Of a DNA stretch of 64,000 bases, positions 42,272-51,585 are shown piece by piece. The translations under genes were made by a program, and so were the position numbers. Every line of letters starts with the position of its first letter. The stretch's first letter is position 1. The notes under the pieces are model-generated. The model worked only from the letters and a program-made list of their open reading frames with translations. It had not been told where the DNA came from and searched no databases. Source of the DNA: an uncultured Aquimarina sp. (GTDB lineage: Bacteria > Bacteroidota > Bacteroidia > Flavobacteriales > Flavobacteriaceae); assembly GCA_947500545.1 (NCBI GenBank), contig CANMSO010000007.1, positions 62,001-126,000 of the forward strand, written 5' to 3'.

Positions 42272-43674
42272 GAACTATAATATTCTTATATCTAGGTTTA
42301 TTAAGTTTCTCTATGTTTTCCCAAAATAAAGAAACTTTATATGATTTTACAGACCTACCACAGTCTTTAATGCTAAATCCAGGAGCAGATACAAATTTTA
42401 AGTATCATGTGGGCATCCCTTTTTTGTCACAATTTCATGCAAATGCTGGACTGAGAGGAGCATCACTCTTTGATGTTTTTGCCGATGATGGAAGAAGTAT
42501 TAATGAAAAGATAGAAACTACTCTTAATACGCTTACAAACTATGATTATTTGACATTGACTCAGCAATTAGAGGTTTTTAATTTTGGATGGGAAAGTAAA
42601 AAAAACAAAAACATATATTTTTCAGGAGGAGTATACCAAGAGTTGGATGTCATAGGCTATTTCCCAAAGGATTTTGCCGTTCTTGCCTATCAAGGAAATC
42701 GGGATTTTCTTAACAGACCCTTTCGTTTTTCTTCAATAAGTGGATCAGGAGAGTTACTGATGGTGTATCATTTTGGATTTAATAAGAAAATAAGTAAAAA
42801 ATTCACCTTTGGAGCAAGAGCAAAACTTTATTCGAGCATGCTTCATGTGCGTAGTGCTAGAAACAGAGGAACGTTTACCACGGTAGAAACCCCTCAAGGA
42901 AGCAATATATACCAACACATAATTGGTAATGCAGATGTTACATTAAGAACTTCGGGAATTTCTTCTCTTAGGGAAATTGAAAGTGAAAATACTTCTGATG
43001 GCGCAAAACAGGTTGTGAATAAGTTGATAGGAAGAGCACTATTAGGTGGTAATTTAGGCCTTGGCGTAGATGTTGGATTTACCCATAAAATAGATGAACA
43101 ATGGTCAGTAACCGGTAGTATAAATGATTTTGGAGCTGTTCTTTATACAAAAGATGTTGAAACCTATAGAGCTAGAGGAAATTTCGTTTTTGAAGGTTTT
43201 GAAACTCCGATTCAGATTTCTGGAGATGGAGATCAAGATTTTTTGGATGAACTAGAAGAAGCAATCCCATTAGATACCTTAAACAATAGCTATATAACTA
43301 TGCGGCCGTTAAAAGTTAATGGGTCAATTAAATACTCATTTAATCAATATGATAATGGTACCTGTAATTGTGCTCTTGATGGGCAAAAGGGAGAATTTTT
43401 AGATGCTTTTGGGGTTCAGCTATTTTCGCAATTTAGACCCAAAAGGCCTCAGTATGCCGCTTCGTTATTCTATTATAAAAGATTATTTCATTTTTTAAGA
43501 GCAAAAGCAACCTACACGATTGATGATTATTCGTATAAGAATTTCGGATTTCTAGTATCTACACATATTAACAAAATTAATTTTTATATTTCGGCTAATA
43601 ATTTGCTGGAATATACTAATCTTGCTAAAGCAAGAGGAGCTTCTTTGCAGTTTGGTTTTAATGTTATAATGTGA
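42268..43674 (+). CDS. DUF5723-type outer-membrane protein
   Basis: 468 residues with a signal peptide (first 18 or so residues), then a pattern of amphipathic strands rich in aromatic residues, consistent with a beta-barrel. NPGADTNFKYHVGIPFLSQFHANAG and the C-terminal ISANNLLEYTN ... GFNVIM resemble DUF5723 proteins of Bacteroidota. Function unknown. It is coupled by short overlaps to a lipoprotein gene before it and a periplasmic protein gene after it. Confidence 0.8.
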   Translation: MRTIIFLYLGLLSFSMFSQNKETLYDFTDLPQSLMLNPGADTNFKYHVGIPFLSQFHANAGLRGASLFDVFADDGRSINEKIETTLNTLTNYDYLTLTQQLEVFNFGWESKKNKNIYFSGGVYQELDVIGYFPKDFAVLAYQGNRDFLNRPFRFSSISGSGELLMVYHFGFNKKISKKFTFGARAKLYSSMLHVRSARNRGTFTTVETPQGSNIYQHIIGNADVTLRTSGISSLREIESENTSDGAKQVVNKLIGRALLGGNLGLGVDVGFTHKIDEQWSVTGSINDFGAVLYTKDVETYRARGNFVFEGFETPIQISGDGDQDFLDELEEAIPLDTLNNSYITMRPLKVNGSIKYSFNQYDNGTCNCALDGQKGEFLDAFGVQLFSQFRPKRPQYAASLFYYKRLFHFLRAKATYTIDDYSYKNFGFLVSTHINKINFYISANNLLEYTNLAKARGASLQFGFNVIM

Positions 43675-44501
43675 TGAATATGTTACGTACCTTATTTTTT
43701 GGAATTATTTTGGCTTCAACTATAAATAGTTATGCTCAAAAAAGTATAAATGATTATAAATATATTGTTGTTCCGCAGAGTTTTGATTTTCTTGAAGGAG
43801 ATGATAAATATCAATTGAACTCTTTGACCAAGTTTTTATTTAATAAACATGGTTTCAAAGCTTTTGTTAAAGGCGAAGGTATGCCCGAAGACCTTTTAAA
43901 GAATGGTTGCAAAGGACTGCAAGTAGCAGTAAAAAAGAATTCAACGCTATTTCTTACTAAGTTGGTAATTGAACTGTCTAATTGTAGTAGTACGGTAGTA
44001 TTCTCTTCATCTGAAGGTACAAGTAGAGAGAAAGAATATGAGAAAGCATATCATGAAGCTTTACGAGATGCATTTAAAGATATTCAAAGTCTTAATTATA
44101 AATATAATGAAGTAAATGATAGCAACAACACCGAAAAAGTCACTGTAGTATCAGATAAAAAAGAGAAAAACGTAGATCCTTCTAAAGCAGATGAAAAAAA
44201 GAATCTAAAAGCAGAAGAAGGAAATATACCTGCTCAATCAGAAAAAACACTTTTATATACTTTTAATAGTGACAATATTGTATTTAAGATACAAGGTTAT
44301 GGGTATGAGTTATTGCAAAAGAAAGGTGATAATCAGGTCTCTTTAGGGAAGATGTATAAATTGAAAAGAGAGAACAGTTATTTGGTTGATGCCAAAGATT
44401 TAAGTGGAGTAGGCTACTTTGATGGATATGGAAATTTTATTCTAGAAAGAGTAAATCCAGCTACCAATAAAATCATAGTAGATACATTGGCTAGGCAGTA
44501 A
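43674..44501 (+). CDS. periplasmic protein of unknown function
   Basis: About 275 residues with a signal peptide (cleavage near SYAQ). An N-terminal domain (about 25-145) is followed by a highly charged Lys/Glu linker (about 150-190) and a small C-terminal domain (about 195-275). The start is ATG at 43674, overlapping the previous stop (TGATG); a GTG three bases earlier is also possible. It is the last gene of the radC chain and probably a partner of the lipoprotein and the barrel protein. Confidence 0.75.
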   Translation: MNMLRTLFFGIILASTINSYAQKSINDYKYIVVPQSFDFLEGDDKYQLNSLTKFLFNKHGFKAFVKGEGMPEDLLKNGCKGLQVAVKKNSTLFLTKLVIELSNCSSTVVFSSSEGTSREKEYEKAYHEALRDAFKDIQSLNYKYNEVNDSNNTEKVTVVSDKKEKNVDPSKADEKKNLKAEEGNIPAQSEKTLLYTFNSDNIVFKIQGYGYELLQKKGDNQVSLGKMYKLKRENSYLVDAKDLSGVGYFDGYGNFILERVNPATNKIIVDTLARQ

Positions 44502-44528
44502 GTTTATGATATTCTTTCAAAATGCTAC

Positions 44529-45812
44529 TTAGTAGTTATATTTGTTTCCCCATCTAGTTTTAAGAAAATTTCTAAACGAATTTTCCCGTTGATTATCTCC
44601 GGGTTCGTATAATTTTGTATCTGTTATTTCATCAGGAAGGAACTCTTGATTAACAAAATTGTCTTTGTGATCATGAGCATATTTGTAATCTTCTCCATAG
44701 CCAAGTTCTTTCATCAATTTTGTTGGAGCATTCCTGATATGTAAAGGTATAGATAGGTCCCCGGTTTTTTTGACTAATTGTTGTGCTTTGTTTATGGCCA
44801 TATAGGATGCATTGCTTTTGGGAGAAGTTGCAAGATAAACAGTACATTGACTCAAAATTATCCTTGCTTCGGGATATCCAATTGTATTGACCGCCTGAAA
44901 TGTGTTATTTGCCATTATTAACGCAGTAGGGTTTGCATTTCCTACGTCTTCTGAAGCTAGTATAATTAATCTACGAGCAATAAATTTTAGATCTTCTCCA
45001 CCTTCTATCATTCTAGCTAACCAATATACCGCTGCATTGGGATCACTTCCTCTAACAGACTTAATAAATGCTGAGATTATGTCATAGTGTTGTTCTCCTG
45101 TTTTGTCATACCTAACCGTGTTTTGCTGAACCAATTTTAAGACCAAATCATTAGTTATAATAATAGTGTCCTGTTCTTGGCTAGAGACAACAAGTTCAAA
45201 TATATTAAGTAGCTTTCTAGCATCGCCACCACTTAGTCTTAGTAAAGCGTCAGTTTCTTTAAGCTCAATTTTCTTAGTGCTCAAATATTCATCTTCGCTC
45301 ATTGCACGAGTCAATAGTGTTTCCAGTTCTTTTTTCCCAAATGGGTTTAGTACATATACCTGGCATCGAGATAAAAGAGCAGGTATTACTTCAAAACTTG
45401 GATTTTCGGTAGTTGCACCAATTAGCGTAACCCAACCTTTCTCTACAGCTCCTAAAAGTGAATCTTGCTGAGATTTGCTAAATCTATGAATTTCATCAAT
45501 AAATAAAATCGGGTTTTTTGCAGTAAACAACCCTCCGCTTTGTTTGGCTTTATCAATTACCTCTCTAACTTCTTTTACGCCGCTATTTATTGCACTTAAT
45601 ATATAAAATGGTCTTTGTGATTCCTGAGCGATAATGTTTGCCAAAGTCGTTTTTCCAACACCCGGTGGCCCCCAAAGTATTAGTGACGGAATTATACCCT
45701 TTTTGATTTGCTGTGTTAGTGACCCGTTATCTCCTACCAGGTGTTCTTGACTAAGATATTCTTCTAATGATTTTGGTCGAATTCTTTCCGCCAAAGGTTT
45801 ATTTGTGTTCAT
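44529..45812 (-). CDS. rarA: replication-associated recombination protein A (AAA+ ATPase)
   Basis: 427 residues. Walker A GPPGVGKTT (48-56), Walker B FIDEIHR (104-110), sensor 1 GATTENPSF, and the C-terminal MgsA tetramerisation domain (GGEDLKFIARRLIILASEDVGNANP). RarA/MgsA acts at stalled replication forks. The ATG is supported by a -7 box (TAACTTTG) 5 nt upstream. It diverges from a rhomboid protease gene and converges with the previous operon. Confidence 0.96.
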   Translation of the reverse strand: MNTNKPLAERIRPKSLEEYLSQEHLVGDNGSLTQQIKKGIIPSLILWGPPGVGKTTLANIIAQESQRPFYILSAINSGVKEVREVIDKAKQSGGLFTAKNPILFIDEIHRFSKSQQDSLLGAVEKGWVTLIGATTENPSFEVIPALLSRCQVYVLNPFGKKELETLLTRAMSEDEYLSTKKIELKETDALLRLSGGDARKLLNIFELVVSSQEQDTIIITNDLVLKLVQQNTVRYDKTGEQHYDIISAFIKSVRGSDPNAAVYWLARMIEGGEDLKFIARRLIILASEDVGNANPTALIMANNTFQAVNTIGYPEARIILSQCTVYLATSPKSNASYMAINKAQQLVKKTGDLSIPLHIRNAPTKLMKELGYGEDYKYAHDHKDNFVNQEFLPDEITDTKLYEPGDNQRENSFRNFLKTRWGNKYNY

Positions 45813-45817
45813 AACTA

Positions 45818-45825
45818 CAAAGTTA
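45818..45825 (-). promoter_or_regulatory. -7 box of rarA, 5 nt before ATG
   Basis: Minus-strand TAACTTTG then TAGTT then ATG. Near-leaderless mRNA expected. No clear TTG at -33. Confidence 0.55.
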
Positions 45826-45950
45826 CAAAGCTTTGTTAGATCTGTAGTAAAAAGAAAGTGGGTAGATGGTTAAATTTGTTGATGAATTTTATAAAACACC
45901 AAAAAACTGCCATTTTAGCTGAAGTCTATGTTTTGGACTTTTTTTTGATA

Positions 45951-45958
45951 TACATTTG
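45951..45958 (+). promoter_or_regulatory. -7 box of rhomboid gene, 5 nt before ATG
   Basis: TACATTTG then GTATT then ATG. A TTG lies 15 nt upstream of the box, slightly close for a -33 element. Confidence 0.5.
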
Positions 45959-45963
45959 GTATT

Positions 45964-46716
45964 ATGGTAAAAGAACATGATCATTTTAAATTTAATACAG
46001 GTGTTATAGGTTACCCTTTGTTATTTGTGCTAATAATTTGGATTGTATTTTGGTTTGAAATCCGTTTTGGTTTTGATTTTAACCATTTAGGAGTGTATCC
46101 AAGAAGTATAGTTGGGCTGAGAGGGATATTGTTTTCCCCTTTCATTCATTCGGATATAACACATTTATGGCATAACACACTACCGCTTCTTATACTGTCT
46201 ATGGCACTTTTTTATTTTTATCAACCCAACGCCTGGAAAGTATTAGTAATAGGTCTTTTTCTGACAGGATTTTTAACGTGGTCTTTTGGACGACCAGCAA
46301 ATCATATTGGAGCGAGTGGAGTGATTTATATGCTTTTCGGATTTTTGTTTTTTAAAGGAATTGTTGCAAAACATTTTCGATTAATTGCCTTGTCATTTGT
46401 TGTGGTATTTATTTATGGAAGTATGGTGATGTATGTTCTTCCTATAGATCCTAAAATCTCTTGGGAAGGCCATTTGTCTGGTTTGTTATCTGGTACTGCG
46501 TTAGGGTTTTTTATTAGAAAGGGAGTATCACGTCCAAAATTATATACTTGGGAATCCCCGGATTATGATCCTGAAGAAGATGAATTTTTAAAGCATTTTG
46601 ATGAAAATGGTAATTTTATTGAACGTTTACCAGAAGAAAACCTGGAGGATGATAATGATATACAAGTGTTTTATGAATATAAGCCGGGACAGAAAAATAT
46701 TGATGAAGAACAATAG
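45964..46716 (+). CDS. rhomboid family intramembrane serine protease
   Basis: 250 residues, six membrane helices. Catalytic Ser118 in GASGVIYMLFG and His170 in WEGHLSGLLSG; His70-Asn71 (LWHNTLPLL) is the oxyanion-site pair. The C-terminal 60 residues are a soluble acidic tail. It cleaves membrane-embedded substrates; targets unknown. It diverges from rarA. Confidence 0.93.
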   Translation: MVKEHDHFKFNTGVIGYPLLFVLIIWIVFWFEIRFGFDFNHLGVYPRSIVGLRGILFSPFIHSDITHLWHNTLPLLILSMALFYFYQPNAWKVLVIGLFLTGFLTWSFGRPANHIGASGVIYMLFGFLFFKGIVAKHFRLIALSFVVVFIYGSMVMYVLPIDPKISWEGHLSGLLSGTALGFFIRKGVSRPKLYTWESPDYDPEEDEFLKHFDENGNFIERLPEENLEDDNDIQVFYEYKPGQKNIDEEQ

Positions 46717-46761
46717 GGGGGATGTTTCAATGCCGCTAGCTATTATAAAAATGCAACTTAT

Positions 46762-47496
46762 TTATAGTCTTTGTCGGATTACTTCATATAAAAACACCCC
46801 ACAAGCCACTGAAACATTAAGTGAGCCAATTTCTCCGTACATAGGTAGTTTTGCCTGCTGGTCGACTAATTTTAGCACAGAACTAGATATACCTTTGCCT
46901 TCACTACCCATAATGATGGCAGTAGGATTGGTTAAATTTATATTGTAAATAGGTTCTGACGCTTTTTCTGTAGCTGCTACTACTTGAATACCTGAGCCTT
47001 GAAGATAAAACATTGCATCTTTAATATGGTCTACTTTACATATTGGAATGTTAAATACTGCACCAGCTGATGTTTTTATAGTATCTGCACTTACGGGAGC
47101 ACCTCCTTTTTTTTGTACAATTATGCCATGCACTCCGGTACATTCTGCGGTTCTAATTATGGCACCAAAATTACGTACATCAGATAGTTGATCTAAAATC
47201 AAGAATAGTGGTGTTTCACCAGACTCAACAACCTTGATCACTAGGTTCTCTAACTCATGAAAATCGATAGGGGAGATATGGGCAACAACACCTTGATGGT
47301 TTTTTTTGGTTAGTCTGTTTATTTTTTCAACTGGGACATATGAAAAGGTAATTCCGTTTTTTTTGATAAGAGACATTAGCTCTCTGGATAGTTCTCCTTG
47401 TAGTCCTTTTTGAACGAATAGTTTATCAATAGTTTTTCCTGAAGTTATAGCTTCAATTACAGCCCTAATACCAAAAATTTGTGATTCATTGTTCAT
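46762..47496 (-). CDS. rlmB: 23S rRNA (guanosine-2'-O)-methyltransferase (SpoU/TrmH family)
   Basis: 244 residues. N-terminal substrate-binding domain (FGIRAVIEAI), then the SPOUT knot with the three SpoU motifs: NFGAIIRTAE, IIMGSEGKGIS and GSLNVSVACGVFLYE. It methylates a ribose in 23S rRNA or tRNA; RlmB is the best match by order of motifs. The ATG at 47494-47496 is preferred over an in-frame TTG at 47505 because that TTG lies inside the -7 box TATCTTTG. Confidence 0.9.
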   Translation of the reverse strand: MNNESQIFGIRAVIEAITSGKTIDKLFVQKGLQGELSRELMSLIKKNGITFSYVPVEKINRLTKKNHQGVVAHISPIDFHELENLVIKVVESGETPLFLILDQLSDVRNFGAIIRTAECTGVHGIIVQKKGGAPVSADTIKTSAGAVFNIPICKVDHIKDAMFYLQGSGIQVVAATEKASEPIYNINLTNPTAIIMGSEGKGISSSVLKLVDQQAKLPMYGEIGSLNVSVACGVFLYEVIRQRL

Positions 47497-47502
47497 AGAG
47501 CG

Positions 47503-47510
47503 CAAAGATA
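47503..47510 (-). promoter_or_regulatory. -7 box of rlmB, 6 nt before ATG
   Basis: Minus-strand TATCTTTG then CGCTCT then ATG. Short or absent leader. Confidence 0.55.
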
Positions 47511-47516
47511 GATATA

Positions 47517-47556
47517 AAAAAACATCTGATTGAAAATTTTCAATCAGATGTTTTTT
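47517..47556. terminator. 40-bp perfect palindrome, bidirectional terminator
   Basis: Uninterrupted 20-bp arms (AACATCTGATTGAAAA and complement, flanked by A/T runs). On the minus strand the hairpin ends in a T-run and terminates the arylsulfotransferase-like gene 37 bp upstream of it. It abuts the rlmB promoter. Confidence 0.8.
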
Positions 47557-47592
47557 AGACTTAGTATCTAATTAGATACAAAGGATTTTTGA

Positions 47593-48936
47593 TTATAAAT
47601 TTAGATTAGTAACCCCGGGGCTGTCATAATCGTAATGATAACCTCGCCAGTGTAGGCTACTATCCGCATCAAATTTCCAAACAACTTCTTTGTTCTCATT
47701 AACTTCCCAGAAACCAAATGATCCTTGAGTTATCAATGTATTTCCATTGGCTAATCTAACTGCGCCAGATACCAAGGGAGAATATAATTCAGAATTTGTG
47801 AATCCCCAGATAATTTCTGGTTCATTATTTTGATTGGGATTAAGAGCTAAAGTTTGAGGTAACTTAAGTTCATAAACCGAAGATTGCTCATTACCTGGTA
47901 TGTTACCATTCATATACATTAATACATTACCTGCTCCAATTTCGTTTTCAAGAAGAATATTGGGGAAATGGTTGTTATAAAATAATCTGGCACCAACGGT
48001 ATTTTTATAGGTCGTTGGATTTCCAAATCTATATACCAGATCTCCGCCTTTGTTATAATTTCCAGATGTATGTGTGGCAGCTTCAGCAGTAGTTGTGCTA
48101 TGATCAATTACCCATATCTCACTATAAAAATTAATACTAAGATAAATCAAATCTGTAGCGGGATCGTAATCCATACCATTGGCATGCATTATATCACCAC
48201 GATCATCATAGTGATAGTTTATGTCTATTAATTGGGGGTTTTGACTTATATCCCCAAAGTTATCTTTCGTAGCGTCATGATCTTGAATTAAGTGATCCCA
48301 AGAATCCCATTCCCAAACTATTTCATCGGTTTGTGGGTTTATTTCTACTATGGATTCAGGCATTAATAAGTCGTTAGGATTACTAAGGTCATAGCCGGCT
48401 TGTTCCGCTTCAGTTATTGTCCTAATTTTCCATGCCATTACAAGTATATTACCATTAGGTAATAATTCTATATCATGATGAGCTAGATGCTTGTCATCAG
48501 AATAGGTGTATTCCCAATCAATAGAACTATCAGGATTTATTAATTGGATTTTACCACCATACCCTCCTATATTGTAAACAGCATCTGGATCTTTCAGTGA
48601 AGCTAATAGTTTTCCATCATCTAGTAAAACAACGTCGTTACCCAAACGAGAAGTTAACGTCCATTCATATTTTATTTTAGCATCAAGTTTATCCATAAGA
48701 TATACTCTTGCATTCGTGATGTCATTAATGAGTATATAGCCTTCAGTAACCTTATCGGGGTTCAGTGTAACAATTTTACCTGTTTCACCAACTATCGGAT
48801 TGTCGATAGTTATAGGGTCAACAACAGGCTCTCCAGGGTCATTTCCAGAATCGTCATCATTATTACATGAAGAATAGGTAATACCTATACAAATAATAAG
48901 AGTTAGACGAAAAATTTTAAGGATGAAAGTATTCAT
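47593..48936 (-). CDS. arylsulfotransferase-like (ASST) lipoprotein
   Basis: 447 residues. Lipoprotein signal peptide ending at Cys24 (YSSC). The rest is a propeller with ASST-like blocks: HHDIELLPNGNILVMAW, EIVWEWDSWDHLIQDHD, IMHANGMDYDPATDLIYLS, NNHFPNI and HWRGYHYDYDS. Conserved His in the HHD and HAN blocks are candidates for the catalytic His of PAPS-independent sulfotransfer between phenols. Surface or periplasmic. It is separated from the susCD genes by its own terminator, so not clearly part of that operon. Confidence 0.75.
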   Translation of the reverse strand: MNTFILKIFRLTLIICIGITYSSCNNDDDSGNDPGEPVVDPITIDNPIVGETGKIVTLNPDKVTEGYILINDITNARVYLMDKLDAKIKYEWTLTSRLGNDVVLLDDGKLLASLKDPDAVYNIGGYGGKIQLINPDSSIDWEYTYSDDKHLAHHDIELLPNGNILVMAWKIRTITEAEQAGYDLSNPNDLLMPESIVEINPQTDEIVWEWDSWDHLIQDHDATKDNFGDISQNPQLIDINYHYDDRGDIMHANGMDYDPATDLIYLSINFYSEIWVIDHSTTTAEAATHTSGNYNKGGDLVYRFGNPTTYKNTVGARLFYNNHFPNILLENEIGAGNVLMYMNGNIPGNEQSSVYELKLPQTLALNPNQNNEPEIIWGFTNSELYSPLVSGAVRLANGNTLITQGSFGFWEVNENKEVVWKFDADSSLHWRGYHYDYDSPGVTNLNL

Positions 48937-48952
48937 TATATTGATTTATGAT

Positions 48953-48986
48953 AAAAAAAGCCATCAAGAAAATGATGGCTTTTTTA
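48953..48986 (-). terminator. terminator of first sus-like locus
   Basis: 13-bp stem AAAAAAGCCATCA / TGATGGCTTTTTT with a 6-nt loop; the minus strand ends in a T-run. Ends the 49027-54819 operon. Confidence 0.85.
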
Positions 48987-49026
48987 TTATTAATATGATA
49001 ATATAATTTTCATTATATAAGTCTTA

Positions 49027-49929
49027 TTAGTTCTTTTGAGCTACTAGCTTAAAAGTACCAAAACTACCTAAATCAACAGTATATTGAATTGAAAAGGTAA
49101 CAGTTCCTGTACATGAGAATAAAAAGCTTGGAGCCGCATTTGTATTTACATTACCACCTGCATATCCAAAAAATGCATCCTCAACAGGTTGTCTAGCTAT
49201 AGTAGCTCCACCAGTAACAGGATCGATATTAACATTGAAAGGTTGTGTAAACAAACCAGTGAAAGTTAAAGAATTTGGTCCGTCAGGTCCAGCAGTTACA
49301 TCAAAAGTAGAGTTAGCTACACCAAACTCATCTTGAGAAACTGTGTACGTTCCATATGCATCAGCAGGAACGAATACAGGACAAGCTAGGAAGAAATTGA
49401 ATCCCATTGCATTTCTGTATCCAATACCATCCAAAAGGTTAAAAGATGTATTACCTCCAGAAAGAGTAGCTGGATCAGTATCTGTTGCAGGAGTAAAAAC
49501 TGGTCTTTGACCAATAAATTCTACACCATCATTTCTTACCGCAGTAGCAGCAAAAGCAAAGTTATCTCCAAAACTTAGATCACTTAAAGGAACTCCAAGA
49601 GCATCTGCAATACCTTGAGCACTTATAGTTAAGTTAGCAGGAAAACTTGTGATAGTTATAAAATCCTCTACAGTAGTTTGCGTACCGCTTACCGTTGCAA
49701 TCAGATCAAGAGAATAACTTGAAGTGTTTTCATTAACATCCTCTATTGGTAGAGAAAAAGAAGCTTCAGAAGGTACCTCAAAACTTACTGTAGGAGGAGC
49801 TGCTTCATCTACAAATCTAATGAAAGAACCCTGTCCAAAGTCATTAAAAAGATCTTTTTCATCATCTTTACAAGATGATACTACTGCTATAATAGACAGT
49901 AATAATAATATTTTATATATACTTTTCAT
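49027..49929 (-). CDS. sus-locus surface lipoprotein (SusE/F-position)
   Basis: 300 residues. Lipoprotein signal peptide with Cys20 (VVSSC) followed by KDDEKD, a surface-export-like acidic stretch. The mature protein is beta-rich and poor in recognisable domains. It occupies the third place after susC and susD, where substrate-binding lipoproteins are usual; binding specificity is unknown. Confidence 0.75.
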   Translation of the reverse strand: MKSIYKILLLLSIIAVVSSCKDDEKDLFNDFGQGSFIRFVDEAAPPTVSFEVPSEASFSLPIEDVNENTSSYSLDLIATVSGTQTTVEDFITITSFPANLTISAQGIADALGVPLSDLSFGDNFAFAATAVRNDGVEFIGQRPVFTPATDTDPATLSGGNTSFNLLDGIGYRNAMGFNFFLACPVFVPADAYGTYTVSQDEFGVANSTFDVTAGPDGPNSLTFTGLFTQPFNVNIDPVTGGATIARQPVEDAFFGYAGGNVNTNAAPSFLFSCTGTVTFSIQYTVDLGSFGTFKLVAQKN

Positions 49930-49944
49930 TTGTATTAATTTTAA

Positions 49945-51573
49945 TTAGTCTATAAAGCCAGTTGCTGGATTATCATCCCAAAATACTTGATCCGTAAGTT
50001 GGTTCGTTGATATATTTGGATTGGCAAGTGTTTCATCTGTTGGATATAAGAATGACCTTGGGAACGCAGATGGGGCTAATGGATCTTGAAGCTCAGGTAA
50101 ACCTGTTTTTCTGTATGTGTTATACGCTTCAATACCATTACCATATCCTGCAATCCAATATTGCTCAAGAACAACCGCTAAACGAGCAGCATCATCAGCA
50201 GCACTATCATATTGTCCAAGTACACTTGCAACATAAGTGTCTACTGCAGCAGCATCAGGAGCTAAACTTCCTGCATCGCCAGCACCAAAAGCCATAACTT
50301 TTCCAATGTGGTTTCTAACTGCATCTTCAAGTAACGTTCTTGGATTACCAGTAGTCCCTAAAGTAATAGCAGCTTCTGCTTGGATAAATTTAGCGAAACT
50401 TGATAATAGCATAACATTGATTCCGGCACCTTGAAGACCTTGATTAGAAACTCCAGGAACACCATTATCGTTATCAAATGCACCCCCACCAGGATAAACT
50501 CCATAAATTGTTCTTGCTAAGTTATCCGCAGGAACACCTTGAGAATCTGCATGCACTCTTCCCCAGTAGAAATCTCCAATGTAACATTCTGATTCTGCAA
50601 TTGTACATGGTAAATCATCACCTGTAGGATCTGTTAATGATTGTCTGTAAAAGTAGTAACGAAGTCTTGGGTCACTACGGTCTCTAAGGTTTCTCATTAG
50701 AGAGTTACTCATATATAAAGTAACACTTGCACCACCTCCTAAATAAGGATTCGTAAAGAAATCATGTCTACTTTCTGCTGGAGTTGATGAAGTACTGTAT
50801 TGAAACTGAAAATCATCAGCAGTTGTTTCAAGTAAATTTCCACCTGCTATAGCAGCATTAACACCGTTTGCTGCAGCAGTAGCATCAATTCCACTAAGTT
50901 GGTTATACATTTTTAATTTTAATGTATTCCCTAATTTTATCCATTTAGTAAGATCTCCACCATAATACAAATCTTGAGTGATTGTGTTGGTAGTAGAACC
51001 AGATAAATCTGCAATACTATTATCAATTAATGTGAATATAGCATCGTACGTATCACGCCCGCCATCAGGCATAGGGAATGGGAAATTAATCGGATCATTT
51101 GCTTCACTAAATGGTACTTCACCAAACATGTCCACCATATTTGCAAAGTTATAGGCAGTAATCAAACCAGCTACACCTCTGTGCTTAACTAGATCTGGAT
51201 CACCATCAGCAAGGTCTGATAAGAATTTTCTGTTTCCATTAATTCTATATGATCTAGACCATACATTATCATCAGCTGGTGGAAGAAATGAATTAAATGT
51301 AGTATTTGTTAAGTTTGATGGATATGCATCAAACATGTACAATAATCTAGTTACTTCCATCGTTTCGTCTCTCAACCCTCCAAAAACTCGATTTAAATCG
51401 ATTTGCATTTGATTAAGTACAAAGTTAGGATCTGAACTTTCTGGTGAAAGGGTGTTTGGAGATACAGCTAGATCAAGCTCTGTTGTATCACAAGATCCTA
51501 AAAGAATCGCGACAGATGCGGCAATACCTACCAGATATCTATTTATGTTATATTTTATTTTTTTCATTTTCAA
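49945..51573 (-). CDS. SusD/RagB family outer-membrane lipoprotein
   Basis: 542 residues. Lipoprotein Cys28 (LLGSC). The start DTTELDLAVSPNTLSPESSDPNFVLNQMQIDL and later YWIAGYGNGIEAYNTYRKTG are typical of the SusD-like 2 subfamily. It acts as the substrate-capturing lid on the SusC transporter encoded 12 bp upstream. Cargo unknown; no carbohydrate-active enzyme genes lie nearby. Confidence 0.93.
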   Translation of the reverse strand: MKMKKIKYNINRYLVGIAASVAILLGSCDTTELDLAVSPNTLSPESSDPNFVLNQMQIDLNRVFGGLRDETMEVTRLLYMFDAYPSNLTNTTFNSFLPPADDNVWSRSYRINGNRKFLSDLADGDPDLVKHRGVAGLITAYNFANMVDMFGEVPFSEANDPINFPFPMPDGGRDTYDAIFTLIDNSIADLSGSTTNTITQDLYYGGDLTKWIKLGNTLKLKMYNQLSGIDATAAANGVNAAIAGGNLLETTADDFQFQYSTSSTPAESRHDFFTNPYLGGGASVTLYMSNSLMRNLRDRSDPRLRYYFYRQSLTDPTGDDLPCTIAESECYIGDFYWGRVHADSQGVPADNLARTIYGVYPGGGAFDNDNGVPGVSNQGLQGAGINVMLLSSFAKFIQAEAAITLGTTGNPRTLLEDAVRNHIGKVMAFGAGDAGSLAPDAAAVDTYVASVLGQYDSAADDAARLAVVLEQYWIAGYGNGIEAYNTYRKTGLPELQDPLAPSAFPRSFLYPTDETLANPNISTNQLTDQVFWDDNPATGFID

Positions 51574-51585
51574 TTTAATTAATTA

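Noticed and set aside
47497..47505. TTG start for rlmB
   Set aside because: It lies inside the TATCTTTG -7 box; the ATG at 47494-47496 is the better start.
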